Shown: positions 8,493 to 17,077 of the stretch, one piece after another | Layout: each line of letters begins with the position of its first letter | Numbering within the stretch: the stretch's first letter is position 1 | Source: Proteiniphilum sp. UBA4977 | GTDB taxonomy: Bacteria; Bacteroidota; Bacteroidia; Bacteroidales; Dysgonomonadaceae | Assembly: GCA_002398565.1 (NCBI GenBank) | Contig: DGZP01000008.1 | Location: forward strand, 1 to 40,961 | DNA: 40,961 nt | Reading direction: 5' to 3' | Program-made: the position numbers and the translations under genes | Notes under the pieces: generated by a model | Told to the model about the DNA's origin: nothing | What the model saw: the letters and a program-made list of their open reading frames with translations, nothing else | Databases searched by the model: none

Positions 8493-8500
8493 TAATTTTG
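8493..8500 (+). promoter_or_regulatory. Candidate -7 promoter box for the PBP1A gene
   Basis: TAATTTTG, an exact TAnnTTTG match followed by C, with a partial -33 element (TTG at 8473-8475, 17 bases upstream). It lies in the 139-base gap before the PBP gene, about 50 bases before the ATG, so that gene can be expressed independently of the TPR-barrel pair. Confidence 0.6.
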
Positions 8501-8550
8501 CGGCGAACCTCTGAAAGGTTCGGGCAGCAAAACAGCGATTTTATTCACAT

Positions 8551-10947
8551 ATGGGCAAGAAAAAAAAGACGCTCCGCAAGGGATCAGCAAAAAAAAGCAC
8601 AGGGAAGTATGATATTGTAAAGGCCATGTGGGGTGTCTTCGGGCTCATCGTAGCCGGGACACTGTTTTTTTTTACACTCGTTTCAACAGGAGCCCTGGGA
8701 TACCTGCCCGATATTAATGAGCTGGAAAACCCGATCGACAAATATGCCTCACAGGTAATCTCTTCCGACAACGACCTGCTCTTCACCTATTCTGAGAGTG
8801 ACGACAACCGTATTATGATAGATTACTCCGAGCTCTCGCCCCATCTTATCAATGCTCTTATTTCCACAGAGGACATCCGTTATTATTCCCATTCGGGCAT
8901 TGACATCATAGGCCTGGGCAGGGCCATTTTTAAGACGGTAATTCTGAACCAGTCCGAGAGCGGTGGTGGCAGCACCATCACCCAGCAGCTGGCAAAACTG
9001 CTTTATTCACCCCGTGCAAGCAACAAGCTTCAACGTCTTTTCCAGAAACCGGTGGAATGGGTGATTGCCGCGAAGCTGGAGCGATACTATACAAAAGAGG
9101 AGATCGTCAATCTCTACTTGAACAAATATGACTTCAACTACAATGCCGTCGGAATTGAATCGGCTGCACGCACCTATTTCAACAAAAGGCCCGGCGAACT
9201 GAAAGTGGAGGAAGCAGCCACGCTGATCGGGATGTTGAAAAATTCATCCCTGTATAATCCTGTCCGCCGAGCCGACCTAACCCGTGACAGGCGAAACGTG
9301 GTGATATCCCAAATGCATAAGGCAAATCATCTCACCCGGCAGGAGGCCGATTCATTGAAGCAACTACCCCTGGAAATTGATTTCAACCGCTCGGATCATG
9401 TGGATATTGCCGCCCCCTACTACAGGCAGCACCTGGCTAAGATGATGATGGCCGACAAGCCCAACCGGAAGAATTATGCTTCCTGGAAACGGCAACAGTT
9501 CACGGAAGATTCACTCGCCTGGGTGGAGAATCCACTGTACGGCTGGTGCAAAAAGAACAAGAAAGCAGATGGTTCCAGTTACGATATTTATACCGACGGA
9601 CTCAAGATCTATTCCACCATCAACAAGCGGATGCAGCGTCATGCAGAAGCAGCCGTAAGAGAACATCTGGGAGGTTACCTTCAGGACCAGTTCTTTCGGG
9701 AGAAAGCCGGAAAAAAATATGCGCCCTACTCCAGCGAAGTGAGCGACCAGGTGGAGAGCCTGATGACCGCCGCCATGAAGCAGACCGACCGGTATCATAT
9801 ATTAAAAAAAGCCGGTTTCAGTGAAGCCGACATCCTCAAAAATTTCAAGGAAAAACCGGTAGAGATGAAAGTATTTTCCTGGAATCACAGGGAGGTGGAT
9901 ACAGTGATGACTCCCTGGGACTCCATCCGTTACCACAAGAACTTTCTGCGCGCCGGCTTTATGGCCATGGATCCCTTGACAGGCCACGTGAAAGCCTATG
10001 TGGGAGGTCCCGATTTCAAGTTTTTCAAGTACGATATGGTCGCCACCGGCAAACGCCAGATCGGGTCAACAATCAAGCCCTATCTCTACACGCTGGCCAT
10101 GGAAGAGGGGATGAGCCCCTGCGATGGCATGATACACGGACCTGTAACCCTGATCACGGAAACAGGTGAGGAATGGACTCCCCGCAACTCACGTGGAGCA
10201 AACGGTGAGTTTGTCTCCATCAAATGGGGTTTGCAGAACTCTGACAACTGGGTCACGGCCTACCTGATGAAGCAATTCTCCCCCTACGCTTTTGCACGCA
10301 TGTTACAGTCGTTCGGACTGAAAACACCTGCCCCCCCTGTCGTATCACTGGCTTTGGGACCCAATGACGCATCGGTATATGAGATGGTGGGGGCCTACTC
10401 CTCCTTCATTAACCGTGGTATCCGTGTGGAACCCATGCTGGTGACCCGTATCGAGGACTCTTACGGCAACGAGGTAGCCTCCTTTGTGCCGGAGATGAAG
10501 GAGATATTCAGCGAGACCACCTCCTACAAGATGCTCGACATGCTGAAAGCTGTCGTCGATGGGGGTACCGGAGGCCGTCTGCGCAGAATTTATAACCTGA
10601 AAGGACAGATGGGGGCCAAAACCGGTACGACAAACAACAACTCCGACGGCTGGTTTATGTCATTCACACCCAACCTGGTGGCAGGTTGCTGGGTAGGCGG
10701 TGAAGAACCTTCCATCCATTTCGACAGGATGGCATACGGTCAGGGAGCCAGCATGGCGCTCCCCATTCAGGGCATCTTCTACCAGAAGATATATGCCGAT
10801 TCCGAGTTGAATTATACCGACGACGGCGTATTTGAGATACCCGCCGGTTTCGATCCCTGTCACGATATGCAGCGCTACTCTCCCGATTTTTATCGCAGTA
10901 ACGATCCGGTGGTGAATAACGAGGGAATAGACGACCTGTTCAATTGA
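8551..10947 (+). CDS. Class A penicillin-binding protein (PBP1A type)
   Basis: A 798-residue bifunctional peptidoglycan synthase: a short basic cytoplasmic tail, one membrane anchor (about residues 27-50), a GT51 glycosyltransferase domain and a transpeptidase domain. The glycosyltransferase catalytic Glu107 is in ISTEDIRYYSHSGID (Tyr where Phe is usual), followed by GGGSTITQQLAK and the KLERYYTKEEIVNLYLN segment. The transpeptidase motifs are all present: S506-TIK (SxxK), S564-DN (SxN) and K690-TG (KTGT). It polymerises glycan strands and cross-links peptides outside the inner membrane. It sits downstream of envelope TPR and barrel genes but has its own candidate promoter. The next gene is convergent, with only 10 bases between the stop codons. 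Confidence 0.95.
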   Translation: MGKKKKTLRKGSAKKSTGKYDIVKAMWGVFGLIVAGTLFFFTLVSTGALGYLPDINELENPIDKYASQVISSDNDLLFTYSESDDNRIMIDYSELSPHLINALISTEDIRYYSHSGIDIIGLGRAIFKTVILNQSESGGGSTITQQLAKLLYSPRASNKLQRLFQKPVEWVIAAKLERYYTKEEIVNLYLNKYDFNYNAVGIESAARTYFNKRPGELKVEEAATLIGMLKNSSLYNPVRRADLTRDRRNVVISQMHKANHLTRQEADSLKQLPLEIDFNRSDHVDIAAPYYRQHLAKMMMADKPNRKNYASWKRQQFTEDSLAWVENPLYGWCKKNKKADGSSYDIYTDGLKIYSTINKRMQRHAEAAVREHLGGYLQDQFFREKAGKKYAPYSSEVSDQVESLMTAAMKQTDRYHILKKAGFSEADILKNFKEKPVEMKVFSWNHREVDTVMTPWDSIRYHKNFLRAGFMAMDPLTGHVKAYVGGPDFKFFKYDMVATGKRQIGSTIKPYLYTLAMEEGMSPCDGMIHGPVTLITETGEEWTPRNSRGANGEFVSIKWGLQNSDNWVTAYLMKQFSPYAFARMLQSFGLKTPAPPVVSLALGPNDASVYEMVGAYSSFINRGIRVEPMLVTRIEDSYGNEVASFVPEMKEIFSETTSYKMLDMLKAVVDGGTGGRLRRIYNLKGQMGAKTGTTNNNSDGWFMSFTPNLVAGCWVGGEEPSIHFDRMAYGQGASMALPIQGIFYQKIYADSELNYTDDGVFEIPAGFDPCHDMQRYSPDFYRSNDPVVNNEGIDDLFN

Positions 10948-10957
10948 TGCGGACAGC

Positions 10958-12268
10958 TTACTTTTTTCCCTGATTAAAGAAACGGTCTCTTTGCAGTTCC
11001 GTCACTCTCTGGGCAGCTGCCCTATAGAAGAGTTCAGTAGTAGTAAGTTTTTCCAACTCACTTTTTGCCACCGGACTGCCATTCACATCCAATTGAGCCG
11101 GAGCTGTCTTTAGAAAACGCTCGTAATAGGTCAGCGCCCTCTCCGTATCCTTCATCTCGTCATAGATAGAGGCTACGTTGTACAGGATGGAATGAGTCTG
11201 TGGACGCCGACTGAATGCCGACTCATAATATCTTATGGCTCTTGGGAACTGTTTCGAACGGTGATGGGCATCGGCCAGCGACACCTCGTAATCGAAAAGC
11301 ATTTCCTTCAGCTTTTCAATCTTGCTTACTCCCTCGTCAAGTATCTGTATCCCTTTTTTGCGGTCGTATGTTCTGGAGAGAGACGTACCGTAGTAATAAA
11401 GGAGGTTCACGTCAGGTTCTGGTATCGCCCGAGCATAGGCAATTCCCAACCATTTTGTGGCATCAAAATAGAGCTTTGACGCATAATAACTCATTCCAAG
11501 AAAATAGGTGGTTGTATAGGTAGAGTCACCCAATTCCACATTATGCTGCAGCCGTTTGATTGCCTGCCGGTAGTTTCCGGATGTATACTGGGCCATTCCA
11601 TTCAGTTGTCCAATGGATTTATGGTCGGGGTTGATTCCCGAGAGGTACCGGTCGGTGAGTGTGACAACGGTATCATACAACTGTATAGAGTAGTAAAAAT
11701 CACACAGATTACGCAATGCCAGATGATCGGCCGGGTCCTTTTCAATCGCTTTCATATAATAGACCAGTCCCATCCCGTCATTCAGGTTGATGTGGGCATC
11801 CCCGGCCATTCGCAACAGCATGGGAACTGAATCCTGTTTAAACACTTCTTCCGAAGTCCGGATGGTACCATGCCAGTCTCCTGCCCGGTAATAGGCCACT
11901 GCCAGTCTGGTCTGCAAATAAAGGTTGCCGGGTGAGCCTTCATTTATTTTTTGCCAGTAGCTAAGCGACAGATCCGGATCACCACTCTGGTAGGCACATT
12001 CTGCCCCTGCCATCAGTATGTTCCTGTTTTCGGGATAACAGACCGAAAGTGAATCGTAGATCCGTAACGCCGGATTGTAGTCGTTGACTTGCTGATAGCA
12101 ATCTGCCATTAAAAGCATATTCTCCATGCTTTGGGAAGCCTCTTTGAGTAGCTGAATTGCTTCGCGGTAACGATAATTTTCAATCAGTTTCTCTACCTGG
12201 CTTGTCTGGGCATATCCACACATGATATGGGATGCAAGGAGAATAAAGATGAAAAGTCTGATTTTCAT
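10958..12268 (-). CDS. Secreted TPR-repeat protein
   Basis: A 436-residue protein starting at the ATG at 12268; MKIRLFIFILLASHIMCGYA is a signal peptide ahead of Q, whereas the longer frame to 12331 runs through a terminator hairpin. The mature part is a series of TPR units, for example YREAIQLLKEASQSMENMLL, YNPALRIYDSLSVCYPENRN and FPRAIRYYESAFSRRP, ending in a short basic tail. It should be periplasmic or lie on the inner face of the outer membrane and serve as a scaffold; no catalytic domain is seen. It lies downstream of the BlaI/M56 pair on the same strand but is separated from it by a strong hairpin. Function unknown. Confidence 0.8.
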   Translation of the reverse strand: MKIRLFIFILLASHIMCGYAQTSQVEKLIENYRYREAIQLLKEASQSMENMLLMADCYQQVNDYNPALRIYDSLSVCYPENRNILMAGAECAYQSGDPDLSLSYWQKINEGSPGNLYLQTRLAVAYYRAGDWHGTIRTSEEVFKQDSVPMLLRMAGDAHINLNDGMGLVYYMKAIEKDPADHLALRNLCDFYYSIQLYDTVVTLTDRYLSGINPDHKSIGQLNGMAQYTSGNYRQAIKRLQHNVELGDSTYTTTYFLGMSYYASKLYFDATKWLGIAYARAIPEPDVNLLYYYGTSLSRTYDRKKGIQILDEGVSKIEKLKEMLFDYEVSLADAHHRSKQFPRAIRYYESAFSRRPQTHSILYNVASIYDEMKDTERALTYYERFLKTAPAQLDVNGSPVAKSELEKLTTTELFYRAAAQRVTELQRDRFFNQGKK

Positions 12269-12287
12269 TGACCATTGATTAATGTGA

Positions 12288-12319
12288 AAGGGAGGTCCGA
12301 TGCGTTCGCAACCTCCCTT
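12288..12319 (-). terminator. Strong hairpin between the M56 and TPR genes
   Basis: AAGGGAGGT (12288-12296) pairs perfectly with ACCTCCCTT (12311-12319), and the loop carries a second stem TGCG-TT-CGCA (12301-12310). It lies 38 bases after the M56 stop codon. The T tract downstream is short, so it may be a weak terminator or an mRNA-processing or stability hairpin. Confidence 0.6.
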
Positions 12320-12356
12320 AATAGTCTGCAAGATTTACAAAAAGATAATAATGAAT

Positions 12357-14381
12357 TTATCTCGGATCTTTTATCTCGGGCTGCTTCTTCACGCCATATC
12401 CCACCACAATGACTGTGTTCTCAGATGCGGGCCCTGTAAACGATTTCGAAGTGTCATCCCCTTGCAATCTAAAAACAACCGGTAAGTTTGTGATAATTTC
12501 TCCACCTGATGATTTCAGGTTTGACAACAATATCTCTTCCGTTTTGTACCCCACAAAAGAGATTGCCAGGGTATTTCTTCCGGCAGGAACTTTCAGTTGA
12601 AAATGGCCGTTTGCATCCGTGATCATACCGGTACCGGTTCCTCTTATAATAACGGACGCACCTTGTAATGGCTGGGAACCGGAGTCTGTCACTCTGCCGG
12701 AAACCAACATATACTCATCCTTTTCCCATCGAGGCATCTCCCTGATCACCCGCAACACTTCGTTGTTCAAAGCTGCCATCTCATCCGAATCGCCCGTCAC
12801 TTCTGCCCCGGTTATATCTCCAGCATTATTTATCCGAAACGAAGCATTCACTACTCCCTGTACACCTTTTTCCTGTGCTTCCACCGGGTATTTTATTCTT
12901 TCGGAAATAAACCTCATAAACTCCTTGTTACCGCCAGGAAACAGAAAATTATGCTGTACCTGTGCCTGTACCGACATACTTCTTTCATTCGTCTTTAACT
13001 CGTCAATGATTATCTTCGATTCATCTTTCTTTAGGCTGAAAACCACCGGTAGCGTAAATTGTACATTTACAGCCTGACCACGTTGTTTGCCAGGTTTCCA
13101 GGCAGGCATCGTCTCCAACACACGAACAGCTTCGGCATCGATGGAGGGATCTACGCCCCGGATTATTTTCACATCAGAAACAGTACCATCTTTCAGCACC
13201 ACAAACTGGCAAGTAACCCTTCCCTGAATTCCATTCTCTTTCGCCACTTCCGGATATTGGATATTGTCAGCCAAGAATTGCACCATTGCTTCGTTTCCAC
13301 CGGGAAACTCGGGCATATCTTCCACCACTACAAATATTTCCTGCGTAGGATCCTCTTTCTTTACAGGTGGGGGATCCTGCACGTTCTCAGTTTCACTATC
13401 GTATAAGACAGGCGATGATACGCTTTCATCCAAAAGTAGATCATGAACAGCTCCTGTTGTTTGCCCTGATTTGGTTTCCTTCCGTGCTGCATATACACTA
13501 TTTGCCGCTATAAGCATAAAAACCAGAGGCAAAATAAGCAGATATTTCGCAAGTACGGGTGTGGTCGATTTCTTTTTGTTCATCATCATAATGCGTTGTT
13601 TTAATTGTGATACATTAAAGTTGTTTACTATCTGAACTGCAGTTTCATGATAAGTCAGTCGTAAAAGATGGAACTGATATTCGCGGCTGTCGATCCCTTC
13701 TCGAAGCACGCCGTTGTCGGCCAGATACTCAAGATTCATCGCCATCTCCCGCTTCATCAGCCAGACAAAAGGATTCCACCAGGAAAAGAGAGAGAGTATC
13801 TCAACAAGAATTATGTCCAGCGAATGCCACTGTCTCACGTGGGTTTGCTCGTGCAGCAGAATCTGCCTGGTCTCTGCTTCCGCATGCTTTTCGGTATGGA
13901 TAAATATCCACTTGAAAAAGGAGAAGGGTGTCATATCTTCCGGCAACTGACAGACGGTGATCCCAGATATTTCCGTTACTTTACTATGGAGACGAATGCG
14001 CACGATAGAGAAAAGTTGCCAGAAAAACCGCAACACAAAAAACGACGTAACCACTACGAAGAGTCCCGTAAGGATTTGTTCCCAGGGAAACAGGAAAGAA
14101 CTGGCGTCTGATGCCGCATCATCCGGCACTATCGACATATCGAGATCTTCAATAAAAACAGCTCTTTCAACGTCCACAGGGGTAGTGGAACGGAAGTTCA
14201 ACACTTCTCCCAGCGCCGGAACAGAAAACAGGGGATAAAACAGCGAGAAAACAATTGCCAGCATAAAGAAGGAACGCCTAAGGCGAAGGAACGTATCTCC
14301 TTTCAGTAATAATGCGTACAGGAGATAAAACATTGCCAAGGCGATGTTGACTTGTATCAGATAAATTAAAAAGGGATACAT
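12357..14381 (-). CDS. M56-family (BlaR1-like) membrane metallopeptidase with TonB and CarboxypepD_reg-like domains
   Basis: A 674-residue inner-membrane protein. The N-terminal half is an M56 unit: hydrophobic helices at about 5-28, 38-55, 103-122 and 278-298, with the zinc motif HEQTH at 177-181 and a likely third ligand Glu in NLEYLAD (about 218). By family, such proteases sense a signal across the membrane and relieve a BlaI-type repressor; the blaI-like gene lies immediately upstream. The periplasmic half holds a complete TonB C-terminal-like domain (about 355-450, ending TLPVVFSLKK), then a second one (478-555) that is interrupted at RWEKDEY by a carboxypeptidase-regulatory-like domain (about 557-625) and appears to resume with NLPVVFRLQ (632-640). 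The extreme C-terminus has TVIVVGYGVKKQ, like the segment that opens SusC plugs. Confidence 0.9.
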   Translation of the reverse strand: MYPFLIYLIQVNIALAMFYLLYALLLKGDTFLRLRRSFFMLAIVFSLFYPLFSVPALGEVLNFRSTTPVDVERAVFIEDLDMSIVPDDAASDASSFLFPWEQILTGLFVVVTSFFVLRFFWQLFSIVRIRLHSKVTEISGITVCQLPEDMTPFSFFKWIFIHTEKHAEAETRQILLHEQTHVRQWHSLDIILVEILSLFSWWNPFVWLMKREMAMNLEYLADNGVLREGIDSREYQFHLLRLTYHETAVQIVNNFNVSQLKQRIMMMNKKKSTTPVLAKYLLILPLVFMLIAANSVYAARKETKSGQTTGAVHDLLLDESVSSPVLYDSETENVQDPPPVKKEDPTQEIFVVVEDMPEFPGGNEAMVQFLADNIQYPEVAKENGIQGRVTCQFVVLKDGTVSDVKIIRGVDPSIDAEAVRVLETMPAWKPGKQRGQAVNVQFTLPVVFSLKKDESKIIIDELKTNERSMSVQAQVQHNFLFPGGNKEFMRFISERIKYPVEAQEKGVQGVVNASFRINNAGDITGAEVTGDSDEMAALNNEVLRVIREMPRWEKDEYMLVSGRVTDSGSQPLQGASVIIRGTGTGMITDANGHFQLKVPAGRNTLAISFVGYKTEEILLSNLKSSGGEIITNLPVVFRLQGDDTSKSFTGPASENTVIVVGYGVKKQPEIKDPR

Positions 14382-14406
14382 GGCTGTCGTATTAACGGTA
14401 AAAAAA

Positions 14407-14769
14407 CTACTTCTGATTCTTTTCTATCAGGCGTATGATCTCACTGAGTTCTTCCGTAGTGATCTTTTGCTCTTTGGCAAAGAAGGATACCAGCTCTTTA
14501 TAGGAATTATCGAAATAACTTTGTACTACCCCCGAAAGAAAGTGCCTCTTATAGGCCGCTTCAGAAATGAGCGGCTTGAAAACCTTCACATTGCCGAACC
14601 TTCTTTTCTCCAGATATCTTTTACTTTCCAGATTTTTAAAGATGGAAGCCACCGTTGTATAAGGAGGGCGGGGCTCCTCCAACTTCTCAACCACATCCTT
14701 GATCGCACACTCTTTAAGCTGCCACACAAGCAACATCACATTTTCTTCCTGGGGAGTCAATCGTTCCAT
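14407..14769 (-). CDS. BlaI/MecI/CopY-family winged-helix repressor
   Basis: A 120-residue protein beginning MERLTPQEENVMLLVWQLKE, with the family's winged-helix DNA-binding domain in the first 75 residues (recognition segment around PPYTTVASIFKNLESKRYL) and a helical dimerisation tail. Family members repress their own operon and are inactivated when the partner M56 protease is triggered. The M56 gene starts 25 bases downstream, so the two form an operon. A promoter with an inverted repeat between its -33 and -7 boxes (14811-14840) lies just upstream and fits autoregulation. The inducing signal is unknown: nothing nearby encodes a beta-lactamase, and the TonB domains of the partner suggest envelope or transport stress. 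Confidence 0.93.
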   Translation of the reverse strand: MERLTPQEENVMLLVWQLKECAIKDVVEKLEEPRPPYTTVASIFKNLESKRYLEKRRFGNVKVFKPLISEAAYKRHFLSGVVQSYFDNSYKELVSFFAKEQKITTEELSEIIRLIEKNQK

Positions 14770-14810
14770 CGTCCATTTAGTTTATTGAATTAAAAACTGT
14801 TTTAATACCG

Positions 14811-14840
14811 CAAATCTACGATATTTTCGTAACATGCAAA
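14811..14840 (-). promoter_or_regulatory. Promoter of the blaI-M56 operon with operator-like inverted repeat
   Basis: On the minus strand a TTTG -33 box (14837-14840) is followed by 18 bases and a TAGATTTG -7 box (14811-14818). The spacer and its edge hold a perfect inverted repeat TACGA-N5-TCGTA (14817-14831). The sequence TAGATTTG itself occurs twice (14811-14818 and 14837-14844), the upstream copy supplying the -33 TTTG. Confidence 0.75.
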
Positions 14841-14877
14841 TCTATTTACCCTTTTTTATCGTTAAATAAATATAAAT

Positions 14878-14914
14878 AAAAAAAAGGAACCCCATTGCTG
14901 AAAGCTCCTTTTTA
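14878..14914 (-). terminator. Rho-independent terminator of the acidic lipoprotein gene
   Basis: On the minus strand AAAAAGGA (14913-14906 read leftward) pairs with TCCTTTTT (14888-14881), and the T run continues past the stem. It begins 16 bases after the lipoprotein stop codon. Confidence 0.8.
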
Positions 14915-14929
14915 GGGAATAATTATTCG

Positions 14930-15718
14930 TCAATCACCATCATCGTCAAAATCACAGTCGATCATATCATCGAGTCGTTCCCAAATTTTCTTGCCCAACT
15001 GATAGTTCGGTGACTGTTCACCGTGATCATTGTAATAAATTCTGATTACACCATCGTTATCAGGAACAGCCGTTGTGAAATCGATCCCGCTCAGTGAACT
15101 GGCAAACAACTGGTTTATGTGGAAATCAACCGCAACTCCCAAATCTTCACCCGGGATAAATGGCTTATCGAATTCAATTTCAAAATCAAATTCCTTGTCC
15201 GATGAAAAAATAAACGGGACTCCGGCTATCTCACCATCAATCAGGATGGTTTGATTGTAGAGTACTGAATTTTCATTCCTGTTTTTCTTCATTTCAAACT
15301 CGATCTCCTCAAAAGCCACGTTGGGCAGTTCGAGGCCTGAAAACAATGTTTTAGCCTGTAAGTCGCCATTTAGAATCAGATCGACTTCGAACGGACCTTT
15401 CAGTTCCAGATCATCATCGGAAGAATAGGTTTCGCCAAATTGAGTCGCTAATTTATGGTCGTCGTCAAAGTCATCATCAAAGTCAAACTCTATTTCCGCC
15501 ACATTAATTTTAAAATTCAATACATTGACAACCTCGTCAAGCATCAAACGGGTTTCACCCTGAGCAGCGCTTCTGGTGGTTGTGCCATTGTCGGCCCTGA
15601 ATTGCACTGTCACTTTTTTCGAATCAATTCCTTCCAGATCGTCGTTTTGCTCACAGCCAATAAATGCAGCCGGCAATAACATTATCACTGCAAAAACTTT
15701 AAAAAGATTCTGTTTCAT
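14930..15718 (-). CDS. Acidic lipoprotein of unknown function
   Basis: A 262-residue protein starting at the ATG at 15718 (MKQNLFKVFAVIMLLPAAFI followed by GC), a lipoprotein signal with the lipidated Cys at about residue 22 and acidic residues (EQNDD) right after it, a context reported to favour export to the surface in Bacteroidota. The mature part looks beta-rich and has two Asp-rich patches, FDFDDDFDDDHK near residue 80 and CDFDDDGD at the very end, which could bind Ca2+ or other divalent cations; this is inference. The LNFKINVAEIEF stretch vaguely recalls DUF4382-type lipoproteins, but I cannot assign a family. The gene appears monocistronic: the serC terminator lies upstream and its own terminator downstream. 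Confidence 0.75.
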   Translation of the reverse strand: MKQNLFKVFAVIMLLPAAFIGCEQNDDLEGIDSKKVTVQFRADNGTTTRSAAQGETRLMLDEVVNVLNFKINVAEIEFDFDDDFDDDHKLATQFGETYSSDDDLELKGPFEVDLILNGDLQAKTLFSGLELPNVAFEEIEFEMKKNRNENSVLYNQTILIDGEIAGVPFIFSSDKEFDFEIEFDKPFIPGEDLGVAVDFHINQLFASSLSGIDFTTAVPDNDGVIRIYYNDHGEQSPNYQLGKKIWERLDDMIDCDFDDDGD

Positions 15719-15823
15719 TACATAAAGGTTTTGTTTAATGCAAACATGCATTATGTTATATATAAAGAGTAAGGCTTTGAGAATGAAAAAGGTTCATGCT
15801 GTCGAGTTAAAATAGGTAAAAAT

Positions 15824-15861
15824 AAAAGAGGTGGAATTCAATGTTTGATCCCACCTCTTTT
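15824..15861 (-). terminator. Rho-independent terminator of serC
   Basis: AAAAGAGGTGG (15824-15834) pairs perfectly with CCACCTCTTTT (15851-15861). On the minus strand the stem is followed by ATTTTTACC, a U-rich tail. It starts 16 bases after the serC stop. Confidence 0.85.
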
Positions 15862-15876
15862 GATCTATAGAAAAAT

Positions 15877-16956
15877 TTAATTTTGCTTTTCAAAATCCTG
15901 CATGCACTGAATCAGCGCCTCTACGGCTTCCCTGGGGCATGCATTATAAATAGATGCGCGGAAGCCACCTACTGACCGGTGCCCCTTGATACCCACCATG
16001 CCACGTTCTTTCGCAAAATCGAGGAAAGTAGCTTCTTTCTCTTTGTATTCTTCGTTCATCACGAAGCAGACGTTCATGATGGAACGGTCTTCCTTGGCAG
16101 CAGTACCCACAAAAAGCTTGTTTCGGTCTATTTCGTTATAGAGCAGTTCCGCTTTCTCCCTGTTCATTTTGTGCATCGCATCCACACCCCCAAGCTCTTT
16201 CACCCATTTCAGGGTTTCGTGCATGACAAATATCGGGAATACAGGGGGTGTATTGAACATGGAACGGTCTTTCTCGGCACCTCCGATATGGGTGCGGTAG
16301 TCCACCATTGTCTGTAGCGGACGATTGATCTTGCCAAGTATGTCTTCCCTTACGATCACAAAGGCAACACCGGCAGGTCCCACGTTTTTCTGTGCCCCTC
16401 CGTAGATGATGCCATATTTGGAAACATCTACCGGACGACTCATGATATCAGACGACATATCGGCCACCAAAGGCACCGGGCTGTCGATATCCTCATGCAT
16501 TTCCGTCCCGTAGATGGTATTGTTTGTCGTGATGTGGAAATAATCGGCATCGACCGGAATGGTATATCCTTTGGGAATATAGGAATAGTTTTTATCTTCC
16601 GACGAAGCCACAATTTCAACCTCTCCGTAAAACTTAGCCTCTTTGATGGCCTTCTTTGCCCAGACACCGGTCTGCAGGTAGGCTGCCTTCTTTTGCATCA
16701 GGTTTGCAGGAACTTCAAAAAACTGAGTACTGGCACCACCCCCTAACAAAAGGACTTTGTAGTTATCGGGAATGTTCAGCAATTCTTTCCATAGGTCGGC
16801 TGTCTCTTTCATGATCCGTTCCCACCCGGGAGTGCGGTGTGATATCTCAAGGATGCCAATGCCGGTATTATCGAAGTCGCGTATCGCTTCAATGGCTGAT
16901 TCTACTGCAGGGCGGGGTAATACACATGGTCCCGCGTTGAAATTGTATTTCTTCAT
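15877..16956 (-). CDS. serC: Phosphoserine aminotransferase SerC
   Basis: A 359-residue PLP enzyme, normal family length, converting 3-phosphohydroxypyruvate and glutamate to O-phosphoserine in the cytoplasm, step two of serine synthesis. It starts MKKYNFNAGPCVLPRPAVES; the NAGPC motif, the GGGAST phosphate-binding loop, DMSSDIMSRPVDVSKYG and YGGAQKNVGPAG (with the PLP lysine in AQKN) are all in place, and the end has GHRSVGGFRASIYNACP. The first pathway enzyme, SerA, is encoded 121 bases upstream on the same strand and there is no promoter-like box in that gap, so the two genes are probably co-transcribed. A strong terminator follows. Confidence 0.97.
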   Translation of the reverse strand: MKKYNFNAGPCVLPRPAVESAIEAIRDFDNTGIGILEISHRTPGWERIMKETADLWKELLNIPDNYKVLLLGGGASTQFFEVPANLMQKKAAYLQTGVWAKKAIKEAKFYGEVEIVASSEDKNYSYIPKGYTIPVDADYFHITTNNTIYGTEMHEDIDSPVPLVADMSSDIMSRPVDVSKYGIIYGGAQKNVGPAGVAFVIVREDILGKINRPLQTMVDYRTHIGGAEKDRSMFNTPPVFPIFVMHETLKWVKELGGVDAMHKMNREKAELLYNEIDRNKLFVGTAAKEDRSIMNVCFVMNEEYKEKEATFLDFAKERGMVGIKGHRSVGGFRASIYNACPREAVEALIQCMQDFEKQN

Positions 16957-17077
16957 ATTGATTATAATTAAATTCTGATTTCCGACGTCACTATGCTGTT
17001 GTTCCGAGAATTTATTCCTCTTTTTCTATATTTATGACTCGGCTCCTAAAAGAGCTGATATACTGAAAGTTGACAGT

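Noticed and set aside
14407..14769. Beta-lactam resistance locus, because of the BlaI/M56 pair
   Set aside because: No beta-lactamase or PBP2a-type gene adjoins the pair; BlaI-M56 modules with TonB-like tails are general sensors in Bacteroidota.
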